A stretch of DNA of 64,000 nucleotides, from contig NZ_JAIVKL010000004.1 of assembly GCF_020524045.1 (NCBI RefSeq), forward strand, positions 1 through 64,000, read 5' to 3'. A model generated the notes under the pieces. The model was given only the letters and a program-made list of their open reading frames with translations. It was not told where the DNA came from and made no database searches. The DNA comes from Metabacillus litoralis. Its GTDB lineage: Bacteria; Bacillota; Bacilli; Bacillales; Bacillaceae. Positions within the stretch are counted from its first letter, which is position 1. Each line of letters opens with the position of its first letter. Position numbers and translations under genes: made by a program. Positions 56,048-64,000 of the stretch are shown here, in pieces.

Positions 56048-56540
56048 TTTTGGATTAATTTACAAAGAAAAGGATAGTGAGGTTTTGAATAAACTTAAGA
56101 TTTTCCTATCATTGGACTTTAAAACTAAATTGATTTTATTAGAAGCTTATTATTTTCTTGGAGTAGGTCGTTATCTTAAAAGTGTACCATTTTCAAAACT
56201 GGCTACAATGCTGGGCGAACATATGAAAGAAACCACATACGATCTAAAAGCGGATAAACAAATTCTACGAAATATATCACAATCGATAAAAATAATGAGT
56301 CCTTATACCTTCTGGGAAAGTCAATGTCTTGTTCAGGCGATTGCTGCTATGAAAATGCTAGAAAAGAGAAATATAGAGTGCACTCTTTATTTAGGGACTG
56401 CTAAGGAAGAATCAGGAGAATTAATTGCTCATGCATGGTTGCGAAGTGGGTCATTATTTATAACTGGTTTTGAAGGGAAAGACAAATTTACAGTTGTAGG
56501 AAAATTCGCTAAAACAATTGGAGGTACAGTTAATGAGTAG
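56028..56540 (+). CDS. lasB2: Lasso B2 leader peptidase (transglutaminase-like)
   Basis: 170 aa. Catalytic cysteine near C100 in FWESQCLVQAIAAMKML and histidine near H135 in IAHAWLRSG define the transglutaminase-like cysteine protease that cuts after the residue following Thr(-2). The N-terminal helical part (1-90) is typical. ATG 56028 lies within B1; TTG 56025 is an alternative. Confidence 0.92.
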   Translation: MKLSKYSFGLIYKEKDSEVLNKLKIFLSLDFKTKLILLEAYYFLGVGRYLKSVPFSKLATMLGEHMKETTYDLKADKQILRNISQSIKIMSPYTFWESQCLVQAIAAMKMLEKRNIECTLYLGTAKEESGELIAHAWLRSGSLFITGFEGKDKFTVVGKFAKTIGGTVNE

Positions 56541-57720
56541 TGCATCCACACTTAATTTAGCAAATGTACCTAAAGAGTTATTACTTATTCTAGAGATATT
56601 AAAGAATAAGAATAATGAAGACATTCATAATCTTAAATCGGAGCTATTCAGAGGTATTGACTGGGATTTGTTTATTAAGTTGTCGAAGCATCATCGAATA
56701 TATCCAATACTTTATAAAAATTTAAAGAAGTTTAACAGTGATTTAATTCCTCCATATGTTTATAAATTTTTGTCTGTTGAATATAAGAGAAATACATTCA
56801 AAATGCTTCATTTATGTGCAGAAATTGAATATATAAATAAATGTTTCAGCGAAGCAGATATACAACTTCTTTTCTTAAAGGGACCGATAATAGCTCACAG
56901 TGTATATGGAGATATATCTCTTCGTACCTCTAGTGATATTGATTTTTTAATTCCTTTAAGTCAATTGGAAAACGCTGAAGCACTTTTAGCTAATCAAGGC
57001 TATATAAAGGATGATTATATTAAAACAGTCCTAAATGATTGGAAGTGGAGACATCATCATGTTACTTACTTTCATCCAGAAAAGAAGATTAAGCTTGAAA
57101 TTCATTGGAGATTAAATCCAGGTCCCGGCAATGAACCTAGTTTTGAGGAATTATGGAGAAGAAAAGCCAAAAGTAATCTTTTTGATGCTCCGACATTTTT
57201 TCTCGGATCAGAAGACTTATTCTTATTTCTTGTATCACATGGGGCACGTCATGGATGGTCTAGATTAAGGTGGCTCTATGATATTCACCTAATGTTAGAG
57301 CTAGAGATTAATTGGCAGACAACGAGTACATTACTGAAAAAGTATCAATTTCACAATTTAGGAGCACAGGCATTAGTATTAACTAGTGAGTTATTATGTT
57401 CAAAAGTAACAAATGACATGAGTTTAGTAAGTAACCATTTTCGTTCTAAAACTTTGGCGAATGATGCAATCTTTTATCTTGAGAGAATGGTAAATTTACA
57501 TACAGATCCTGTGCCAGATGATGTATCACGATATCATTCCCAGCATTTATTTTCATTGATGACAATCAGAAGAAAAGCTGTATTTCTATTAAGTATTTTA
57601 CATCCCTATCCAGAAGATGTTGATGTTTTACCATTACCAAAGAAACTCCATTTTTTATACTTTCCCTTGCGACCGTTTATTTGGATTTGGAAAAGGACTA
57701 GGAAACATGCATTATCATAG
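56533..57720 (+). CDS. Nucleotidyltransferase family protein of the lasso cluster
   Basis: 395 aa. LFLKGPIIAHSVYGD and RTSSDIDFLIPL carry the nucleotidyltransferase GS-D-x-D-like site (SSDIDFL) of the NTase_5 (PF14907-like) family. Such genes recur in Bacillus and Paenibacillus lasso clusters with kinases; from memory, one in the pseudomycoidin cluster decorates the phosphorylated tail, so a further modification of phospho-Ser is possible. ATG 56533 is chosen for its GGAGGT site. A paralogue is at 60569. Confidence 0.85.
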   Translation: MSSASTLNLANVPKELLLILEILKNKNNEDIHNLKSELFRGIDWDLFIKLSKHHRIYPILYKNLKKFNSDLIPPYVYKFLSVEYKRNTFKMLHLCAEIEYINKCFSEADIQLLFLKGPIIAHSVYGDISLRTSSDIDFLIPLSQLENAEALLANQGYIKDDYIKTVLNDWKWRHHHVTYFHPEKKIKLEIHWRLNPGPGNEPSFEELWRRKAKSNLFDAPTFFLGSEDLFLFLVSHGARHGWSRLRWLYDIHLMLELEINWQTTSTLLKKYQFHNLGAQALVLTSELLCSKVTNDMSLVSNHFRSKTLANDAIFYLERMVNLHTDPVPDDVSRYHSQHLFSLMTIRRKAVFLLSILHPYPEDVDVLPLPKKLHFLYFPLRPFIWIWKRTRKHALS

Positions 57721-57731
57721 GGGGAAGATAC

Positions 57732-59531
57732 TTGGTACATATCGTATATTTCTTAAAACAAATACATTCTTATAAAGGAAAGAAATTATATTTTAATTTA
57801 CTAGCATCTTTGATCATTAGTGTGTTAGATGGTGTAGGGATTTTGTTGCTTATTCCATTGATTAATTTAACGGGATTGGTCAACTTCAACACTGTACAAA
57901 TTCCGTTCTTACAATTATTTAACTTTATTGATTATATTCCTACTAGCTTTGTGTTACCAGTTATTTTAGGGATATACGTAATATTAGTAGTTAGTCAAGC
58001 TTACCTTCAGCGTCACATAACTATTCAAAATGCAAAAATTCAACATGGATTTCTACGGTATTTACGTATTAAAACTTATAGAGATATCATATATGCTGAT
58101 TGGGATTTTTTTATCAAAAACAGGAAGTCAGATCTTATCAATATAGTTACAACAGAAGTAAATCGTTCTAGTGCTGGAACAAATTCGTTGCTACAATTTT
58201 TAACTTCATTAATATTTACTTGTTTCCAAATTGGTCTTGCCTTTATCCTTTCACCTAATATAACTATATTTTTACTTATCTGTGGAATGGCCATTATTAT
58301 TCTAAACCGTCAATTCTTGAAAAAATCTATGGCTCTTGGTAAACGAAATTATACATTGGGTAAAGACTTTCTTGGCGGAATTACCGATCATTTTAATGGG
58401 ATAAAAGATATTAAGTCCAACACCTTAGAAGAGTCTAGACTAAGTTGGTATGACCAACTAACAGACAAAATGAAGGATGAACAAATCGAATACACTAAAA
58501 TGAAATCAATCTCACAATTATACTATAAAGTTGCATCATCAATATTAATTGCCTTATTTATATTTATAGCTATAACTATGTTTAATGCACAATCAGCTCA
58601 ATTAATGTTGATTATTATTATTTTTTCTAGACTTTGGCCAAGAGTTGCTGGTATACAAAGTTCAATGGAGCAAATAGCAACAACTATTCCATCTTTTAAG
58701 GCTGTTATAAAAATACAGAAAGAAAGTAAAGAGGCATTAGAGTTTAAGAAAATTGATTACCAAAAGATAAAATCCCTACAAGTGAATAAAGATTTAGAAT
58801 GTCAAAATGTATATTTCCGTTATCATAAGAATGCTTCTAGCCCTTTTACTCTCAAAGATATTAATATAGTCATACCTGCAAATAAAATGACAGCTATTGT
58901 AGGAAGATCTGGAGCGGGGAAGAGCACTTTAATTGATTTATTAATGGGTCTTAATAAGCCGGAAGAAGGGCAAATCATAGTAGATGGAAAACCATTGAGT
59001 AGTGATGATTTATTCTCATTGAGAAAAGCAATAAGCTATGTTCCACAAGAACCTTTTCTATTTAATACAACTATCAGGGAAAACTTATCATTAGTGATGC
59101 AAAAAGCTACAGACAAAATGTTATGGGAAGCATTAGAGTTTTCTTCAGCCTCTGAGTTTGTAAAGAAACTTCCAAAAGGATTAGATACAATTATTGGTGA
59201 TAGAGGAATTAGGCTTTCTGGAGGAGAAAGACAAAGAATTGTTCTTGCAAGAGCTATTTTACGAAGTCCTTCCATCTTAATTTTAGATGAAGCCACAAGT
59301 GCTTTAGATAGTGAAAATGAGGAAAAGATTCAACAAGCAATTGAAAGATTACAAGGAAAGATGACAATTATCGTTATTGCACATCGTTTATCAACTATTC
59401 GAAATGCGGATCAAGTGGTTGTATTAGACCAAGGATCAGTCATACAAAAGGGTGAGTATGGTTTCTTAGCAAGCGATAAAAAGAATTTATTTGGAAATTT
59501 GTTAACTAAACAAATGGGAATAACCCCTTGA
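57732..59531 (+). CDS. lasD: Lasso peptide ABC exporter D
   Basis: 599-aa half-transporter: six membrane helices (about 20-320) and an ATPase domain with Walker A GRSGAGKST near 392-400, signature LSGGERQR and Walker B ILILDEATSALD. Exports and confers immunity to mature lasso peptide in characterised systems. TTG start with GGGGGAAG. Followed after 40 bases by the second precursor. Confidence 0.93.
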   Translation: MVHIVYFLKQIHSYKGKKLYFNLLASLIISVLDGVGILLLIPLINLTGLVNFNTVQIPFLQLFNFIDYIPTSFVLPVILGIYVILVVSQAYLQRHITIQNAKIQHGFLRYLRIKTYRDIIYADWDFFIKNRKSDLINIVTTEVNRSSAGTNSLLQFLTSLIFTCFQIGLAFILSPNITIFLLICGMAIIILNRQFLKKSMALGKRNYTLGKDFLGGITDHFNGIKDIKSNTLEESRLSWYDQLTDKMKDEQIEYTKMKSISQLYYKVASSILIALFIFIAITMFNAQSAQLMLIIIIFSRLWPRVAGIQSSMEQIATTIPSFKAVIKIQKESKEALEFKKIDYQKIKSLQVNKDLECQNVYFRYHKNASSPFTLKDINIVIPANKMTAIVGRSGAGKSTLIDLLMGLNKPEEGQIIVDGKPLSSDDLFSLRKAISYVPQEPFLFNTTIRENLSLVMQKATDKMLWEALEFSSASEFVKKLPKGLDTIIGDRGIRLSGGERQRIVLARAILRSPSILILDEATSALDSENEEKIQQAIERLQGKMTIIVIAHRLSTIRNADQVVVLDQGSVIQKGEYGFLASDKKNLFGNLLTKQMGITP

Positions 59532-59571
59532 GAAAGCAGATTAAAACAGTAGTGAGAGGAGGTGTAATAAA

Positions 59572-59709
59572 ATGAAAAAGGAATGGACCAAACCGACTAT
59601 GGAGATTTTGGATTTCAGTGAAACGATGAAATTCTGGCCACCTAGAGACCCAGATCCAGATAATCCTGGAGAACCAGGGGAAGAACCTGGATCAGGTTTA
59701 GAAAGCTAA
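59572..59709 (+). CDS. lasA2: Second lasso peptide precursor A2
   Basis: 45 aa with strong GAGAGGAGGTG site. Leader of 19 residues has EWTKPTMEIL (WxxPxxxxL) and Thr at -2 (ETM). Core of 26 residues begins KFWPPRDPD: Asp9 falls where lasA1 and paeninodin have the ring residue (Asp7 is an alternative). Tail is rich in Pro, Gly and Glu (PGEPGEEPG) and ends LES, again with C-terminal Ser for the kinase. Lys at position 1 and the Pro-rich tail are unusual. Location after the exporter gene is also unusual. Confidence 0.88.
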   Translation: MKKEWTKPTMEILDFSETMKFWPPRDPDPDNPGEPGEEPGSGLES

Positions 59710-59728
59710 AATAGAATACCACATCAAA

Positions 59729-59753
59729 TAGCCCTAGTTTTAGGGCTATTAAT
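59729..59753 (+). terminator. Terminator after lasA2
   Basis: ATAGCCCTA pairs with TAGGGCTAT around GTTT, followed by TAATAT. Confidence 0.75.
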
Positions 59754-59808
59754 ATATAAATATCATTTGATTCTTTGAACAAATTTGAAATAGAGGAGGC
59801 TAAATAAC

Positions 59809-60411
59809 ATGAGTTTTTTTAATACGAATAAATATGCTATTGACTATGAGTTAGTATCCACAGTAAAGCAGCAAAAAGAGTTTGAGAATATATGGGGATA
59901 TATGTGTGCTAAAAATGGCTGGTTAAACGATCCCTATGCAAGTAATGGTGTTCGTTACAATTTAATACAACGAACAAAATGGGGATTGAAAAGAAAGAGA
60001 GTGATTGGCACGATAGAATTTATCCCTTATCATCCTGAAAACCCTAATAGTACTGTGGAGGGACCAAATAGATACCAGTTTTCAAGGTTAGATGAGATAA
60101 AGCTTAATCACCAACACATATGGGAAATTGATAAGCTATGTATACATGAAGAATATCAACGTAGGGGAATCTTCCCTATATTTATGAAAGTATTCTATGA
60201 TCATTGTTCTAAGTACAATCCTAAATACTATCTTGCACTTATTGAAAAAAAGCTATTTCGTATGTTGAAAATTTCCTTTAGTTTAGCTGTAGAACAAAAA
60301 GGCGATGACATTATTGGTCCAAATACTGCTCTTATTCCAATGATCTTCGATGTAGAGAAAATGATGAAGGATAAAAATAAGGTAGATAGCTTATTATCTT
60401 TAAGAAGCTAG
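59809..60411 (+). CDS. GNAT-type acyltransferase (FeeM-like)
   Basis: 200 aa. The core IWEIDKLCIHEEYQRRGIFPIFMKVFYDHC carries the acyl-CoA binding loop RRGIFP and an N-terminal alpha/beta part similar to N-acyl amino acid synthases. Has its own GGAGG site after the lasA2 terminator. It may acylate a small molecule or peptide; link to the lasso peptide is positional only. Confidence 0.72.
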   Translation: MSFFNTNKYAIDYELVSTVKQQKEFENIWGYMCAKNGWLNDPYASNGVRYNLIQRTKWGLKRKRVIGTIEFIPYHPENPNSTVEGPNRYQFSRLDEIKLNHQHIWEIDKLCIHEEYQRRGIFPIFMKVFYDHCSKYNPKYYLALIEKKLFRMLKISFSLAVEQKGDDIIGPNTALIPMIFDVEKMMKDKNKVDSLLSLRS

Positions 60412-60524
60412 TGTATAGGTTTGTCGATTTTAATACAAGCTTTTTTATTTTTTTGATAGAGGATAAATAGATGTCATACTGAGCTGACCAACTCCACAAA
60501 AGTTTTTTATAGTTGAAGAAATTT

Positions 60525-60560
60525 AATTGTCTAAAAAGAGAGGAACCTCTTTATAGACGA
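60525..60560 (-). terminator. Terminator of the minus-strand module
   Basis: AAGAGGAACCTCTTT is a near-perfect palindrome; on the minus strand AAAGAGGTTCCTCTTTTTAG gives a 6-base stem, GTTC loop and T run. Confidence 0.65.
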
Positions 60561-60568
60561 GCATCCTC

Positions 60569-61681
60569 TTATTTTGTAATGTTATTTTTTGTGAAGGCAG
60601 AATGGAATAATCTAAAAACTCGTTGCCTTAAAAGATTAGTATAGGTTATTTTCTTATTGTTATTAACTTCAACTATTAATCCAAACTCCGAAGGAAAAAG
60701 CCATTCAAATAACGCTATACAGCGATGATAAAACGTATCAAAACTATTAAACTGATAATCAATAAAGTCTAAATATGAAATGCTTTTATTTACACTAACA
60801 CCTCGAATAACTTCGTACTGCCACGTAGATCCGTATTCTTTTTTAAAAGGTAACTTCAATAAATCATTTAAATGCGGAAACTGTTGATAAACAATCGATA
60901 AAGTACGCTTAACCCGTTTGAGTGTTTTATGATTTTGGGCTATCCTAAAAAGCAATTCATAATCTATTTTATTACCAAGTCTATGAATTATCTGAATAAT
61001 ATCTAAAAAATGTTTCATTGAATCTAAATTATGTCTCCAAGCATGTAGAATGATAAAGTAAAATGTATAAAAACTAGAAAGTTCTTTCACATATTCGCAT
61101 CCACTAACAGTAATGGCTTCGTCCCAAACTTGATTAATTGGTAGTTCACTTGTATTTTCCCTTAAGAGATTCCAGTGAATTTCTACAAGTAATGGAACTG
61201 GTGAACCTGGAATAGGTTTGCTGAAAGTTCTATGAAAATGATCTTCATCGTTTTTTTCTTCATTTATATATCCTAATTTATTAATGCATGTAATAACATC
61301 ATTTAAATCTTCGCGTTTAATTAATAAATCAATATCTGAAGAGGGACGAGCTGCAAAGTCTCCATAATACTTTTCAGAGAATAGAGGACCTTTTAAAGCA
61401 ATAACTGAAAGTTTGTTGTCTTCTAAAGCTGATAAAATCATGTGAGTTTGATTCTTAATCAACATGTTTTGTATGAATTGAGTTTGATACGATTTCTTTA
61501 GATGGGTTGTGAAAAAGGCAGGAAGCTCTTCTGATTTTTCTTTCTCTAATAATTTCGTATAAATTTGTGATTCGTTGTTAAAGTAAGATATATCTTCTTC
61601 TATTAGTTTATACTGTTCTTCATCAATACTACATAGATTGCTAGGTGAAGTATAAAGATTTTCGATAAAAGTCCTAATCAT
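60569..61681 (-). CDS. Nucleotidyltransferase family protein (second copy)
   Basis: 370 aa. ALKGPLFSEKYYGDFAARPSSDIDLLI is the same active-site block as in the gene at 56533 (KGPx7GD, RxSSDIDxLI), so the two are paralogues. LLVEIHWNL is also shared (LEIHWRL). Third gene of a minus-strand unit with an ABC exporter and an S26-like peptidase. 14-base gap to the exporter. Not proven to act on the lasso peptides. Confidence 0.83.
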   Translation of the reverse strand: MIRTFIENLYTSPSNLCSIDEEQYKLIEEDISYFNNESQIYTKLLEKEKSEELPAFFTTHLKKSYQTQFIQNMLIKNQTHMILSALEDNKLSVIALKGPLFSEKYYGDFAARPSSDIDLLIKREDLNDVITCINKLGYINEEKNDEDHFHRTFSKPIPGSPVPLLVEIHWNLLRENTSELPINQVWDEAITVSGCEYVKELSSFYTFYFIILHAWRHNLDSMKHFLDIIQIIHRLGNKIDYELLFRIAQNHKTLKRVKRTLSIVYQQFPHLNDLLKLPFKKEYGSTWQYEVIRGVSVNKSISYLDFIDYQFNSFDTFYHRCIALFEWLFPSEFGLIVEVNNNKKITYTNLLRQRVFRLFHSAFTKNNITK

Positions 61682-61695
61682 ATTAACACCAACTT

Positions 61696-63498
61696 TTATA
61701 AGGCTAGAGTATTTATTTCTGTTTTATGACCTAAATTTTGAGTTTGTGTAAGTCTTTTGTACATCCCTTCCTCTTTTATAAGTGTTTCATGAGTTCCTGT
61801 CTGAACAACCTCTCCGTTATCCATCACAACGATTAAATCAGCATGTTGAATCGTAGAAAGTCTATGTGCAATAACGAGTGTTGTACGATTTTTCATTAGA
61901 TGCTCTAGAGCTACTTTTACTTGGAATTCGGATTCACTGTCTAATGCAGATGTGGCTTCATCAAGTAAAAGAATAGGTGCATCTTTTAAGATAGCTCTAG
62001 CTATTGATATTCTCTGCTTTTGTCCACCTGATAATCGAACGCCACGCTCACCAATCTCTGTGTTGTATTGATTTGGTAGAGACATAATGAATTCGTGGAT
62101 ATTTGCTTGAATAGTCGCATTAATCATTTCTATATCAGTAACATGAGGCCGAGCTAATAGCAAATTATCTTTAATCGTTCCGTTAAACAAAAACGTCTCT
62201 TGCGCTACTAAAGCGAAAGTACTTCTTAACTCAGAAGGGGAGAGTTTGTTTATTGGCTGATTATTCATTAAGATCTGTCCAATTTGTGGTTTCCAAAATC
62301 CTTGGATTAAATGAAATAAGGTAGTTTTTCCTGCACCGCTTGGACCAACAAATGCAACTAATTTTCCTGTAGGAATGTCTAAGTTAAGATTTTTAAAAAT
62401 AGTTGTATGGGAATCGTAGGAAAAAGTAACATGATCAAATGTTATTGTTTTTGGCAATTTCTCCGTTTTTTTATAAAAAGGCAAATCTTGAAATTCGGCT
62501 TCGACATCTAATACGTTAGACAGTCTTTCAACAGCTGAGGCTGAGCTTTGAAAACTGCCCCAAATTCCAGCTAGTCCTGTTAATGGATTAATAAGTTGTT
62601 GCATGAGAGTAACAAATGTCAGTAATGATCCAACCGTAATATGGCCATTGGATACAAAAAAGGCCCCAATACAAATGCTAGTAATATAAGAAATAGAGGA
62701 TATGGCATCACCAACAACCAAAAATGTTCCTCGGAGCTTAGCGTTCTTCAACTCAATATCCAATAATTCTCTATTTAATTTTGCTAATTTTTTAGAGAAA
62801 GACTTTTCAAGAACAAAGGAACGTATTACAGAAAGACCCTGAAATGTTTCGGTTAGCTGGCTGTTAATGTCACCGATTTTATTAAAAATATTCCTACTGT
62901 TATTTCGAATAAGAATACCAAAGATGCCACCTATAATAATGGCAAAAGGAATGATTAATAGGCTCATAATGGATAACTGCCAGTTTATTTGTATCATATA
63001 GATGAATACAGCTATTGATACTAAAGGTAGTTGAATAAGATATATAAGGTTACTACCAATCACTCCATCAATCGAACTAATATCGTTAGTAAAATGTGTT
63101 AGTAATTCACCCGATCGTTGTTTAGATAGTTTCTTGGGAGATAACAGGAGAATTTGTTTTAAGACATGGTCTTTTAATTCTTGTCTAATATTGCTAGTGA
63201 TATAAGATTCTAGAAATGTACTAAAGAAAGTAGAAAATAAACTAATCACTAATAATATTAGTATGATTAGAATTAATGATTTTAGTGTTTCGAATTCACC
63301 TTTAACAGCAGCATCAGTAATTGCTCCAAAAAACCATGCAAACCCAATCGTAAGAAAAATTTCTACAAATAAAATAATAATGAGACCAATATAAAATTTA
63401 GTGTTTTTTAAGATATAAGGACCAACTAATTCAAAAGTCTTTCGAATTCCATCAAAATGAAATTCTTTAATAATTGAATTGACTTTATCTTTTATCAT
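61696..63498 (-). CDS. ABC exporter (second)
   Basis: 600-aa half-transporter with six membrane helices (about 30-330), Walker A GPSGAGKTT, signature LSGGQKQR and Walker B ILLLDEATSALD. Resembles LmrA/BmrA-like multidrug or peptide exporters. Overlaps the upstream peptidase gene by 14 bases, so they are coupled. Could export a second product or the A2 peptide. Confidence 0.88.
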   Translation of the reverse strand: MIKDKVNSIIKEFHFDGIRKTFELVGPYILKNTKFYIGLIIILFVEIFLTIGFAWFFGAITDAAVKGEFETLKSLILIILILLVISLFSTFFSTFLESYITSNIRQELKDHVLKQILLLSPKKLSKQRSGELLTHFTNDISSIDGVIGSNLIYLIQLPLVSIAVFIYMIQINWQLSIMSLLIIPFAIIIGGIFGILIRNNSRNIFNKIGDINSQLTETFQGLSVIRSFVLEKSFSKKLAKLNRELLDIELKNAKLRGTFLVVGDAISSISYITSICIGAFFVSNGHITVGSLLTFVTLMQQLINPLTGLAGIWGSFQSSASAVERLSNVLDVEAEFQDLPFYKKTEKLPKTITFDHVTFSYDSHTTIFKNLNLDIPTGKLVAFVGPSGAGKTTLFHLIQGFWKPQIGQILMNNQPINKLSPSELRSTFALVAQETFLFNGTIKDNLLLARPHVTDIEMINATIQANIHEFIMSLPNQYNTEIGERGVRLSGGQKQRISIARAILKDAPILLLDEATSALDSESEFQVKVALEHLMKNRTTLVIAHRLSTIQHADLIVVMDNGEVVQTGTHETLIKEEGMYKRLTQTQNLGHKTEINTLAL

Positions 63499-63970
63499 AC
63501 AGATGCACCTGATCTAGATTTATTCGGATTTTTCGAGTTAAATAGTATTTAATAACCCTGGATAAAATCGGGAAAAATCTAATGGAATATCCCCATAGTT
63601 TAGAAGTTAGGTTTGATGTGTAAACTGTCTTCTTAGAATTGGTAATACTTATTAAAGAGCCGATAATTTGTTCCTTACTTATTGGTTCATCATTACTTAC
63701 ATTTGTATCTCCTTTTAAAATGAAATGTTTTTTCCCATTTGGAAATGTTTTTTCGTACAAAAATCGGTGGGCAATTAGTTGGCCGGTTGATGAATAATAT
63801 AGAAGAATGTCACCTTGTCTAACTGTCGATTCATTAAAATTAGTAAAGCGACATATGTTTCCTTTTTTTATATATGGATACATACTAATTCCGTCAGAGG
63901 GGAGGTCCATCCATCCGTATTTTTTTATTGTTGATAGCAGAAGATCTACCGTGTCTTTATCAAATTGCAT
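63485..63970 (-). CDS. S24/S26-family signal-peptidase-like protein
   Basis: 161 aa. GISMYPYIKKG has the catalytic serine (SMxP motif, about S29), RQGDILLY follows, AHRF carries a histidine and FILKGDTNVSNDE the terminal box. Ser plus His in place of Lys resembles SipW/archaeal-type signal peptidases. There is no N-terminal membrane anchor; the C-terminal half has a hydrophobic basic stretch. Such genes recur beside kinase- and NTase-bearing lasso clusters. It is the first gene in its unit visible here. Confidence 0.82.
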   Translation of the reverse strand: MQFDKDTVDLLLSTIKKYGWMDLPSDGISMYPYIKKGNICRFTNFNESTVRQGDILLYYSSTGQLIAHRFLYEKTFPNGKKHFILKGDTNVSNDEPISKEQIIGSLISITNSKKTVYTSNLTSKLWGYSIRFFPILSRVIKYYLTRKIRINLDQVHLYDKR

Positions 63971-64000
63971 GACGAACCAATCCGAAATTTATTAGTTCGC

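Overview
The window looks like a chromosomal segment of a low-GC, endospore-forming member of the Bacillaceae (Bacillus/Metabacillus-like). The first third is syntenic with the Bacillus subtilis yqgN-yqgZ / comG / yqzE-yqzG / sin region. It carries a spore-specific SpoVAF-type protein, a competence pseudopilus operon with a recognisable ComK box, and a SinR/SinI pair.

Layout. 1-299: a perfect 90-bp inverted repeat at the window edge, probably a contig-end artefact. 274-18.9 kb: housekeeping and stress genes (5-formyl-THF cyclo-ligase, DUF92 protein, L-lactate dehydrogenase, YqgO-like peptide, rhomboid protease GluP, SpoVAF, CstA, YqgQ, glucokinase, LTA-synthase-like YqgS, YqgT peptidase, YqgU-YqgY, MgsR). 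Two copies of a GC-rich Bacillaceae interspersed repeat lie here. 19.0 kb: a lone tRNA-Gln. 19.3-24.1 kb: comGA-GG, aroK, yqzE. 24.2-25.3 kb: an XRE regulator with a membrane partner, and YqzG. 25.7-26.2 kb: sinR-sinI in that order, the reverse of B. subtilis.

26.5-47.1 kb is an exopolysaccharide (eps-type) locus: CapA/CapB-type chain-length and kinase pair, an EAR (epsC) antitermination RNA, EpsC dehydratase, GalU, EpsD/F-type glycosyltransferases, an EpsG-type polymerase, EpsL/M/N, then an AT-rich cassette of glycosyltransferases, two pyruvyl transferases, an acyltransferase and a Wzx flippase. A large beta-helix protein on the opposite strand and galE follow. An intrinsic terminator after galU lies downstream of EAR and is a plausible read-through target.

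51.9-60.4 kb is a paeninodin-type lasso-peptide gene cluster: membrane protein, zinc-ribbon protein, lasso cyclase (C), precursor A1, HPr-kinase-like lasso kinase, RRE protein B1, leader peptidase B2, nucleotidyltransferase, ABC exporter D, a second precursor A2 after the exporter, and an N-acyltransferase-like protein. A convergent minus-strand module (S26-type peptidase, second ABC exporter, second nucleotidyltransferase) runs off the right edge and is probably part of the same or a sister system.

The most interesting pattern is a recurring SinR-like operator (palindromic consensus GTTCTTTATAAAGAAC). It is at the eps promoter, in front of EAR and galE, and at both candidate promoters of the lasso cluster, in two cases filling the spacer between -35 and -10. 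This suggests that biofilm polysaccharide and a C-terminally phosphorylated lasso peptide pair are one SinR/SinI-controlled programme.
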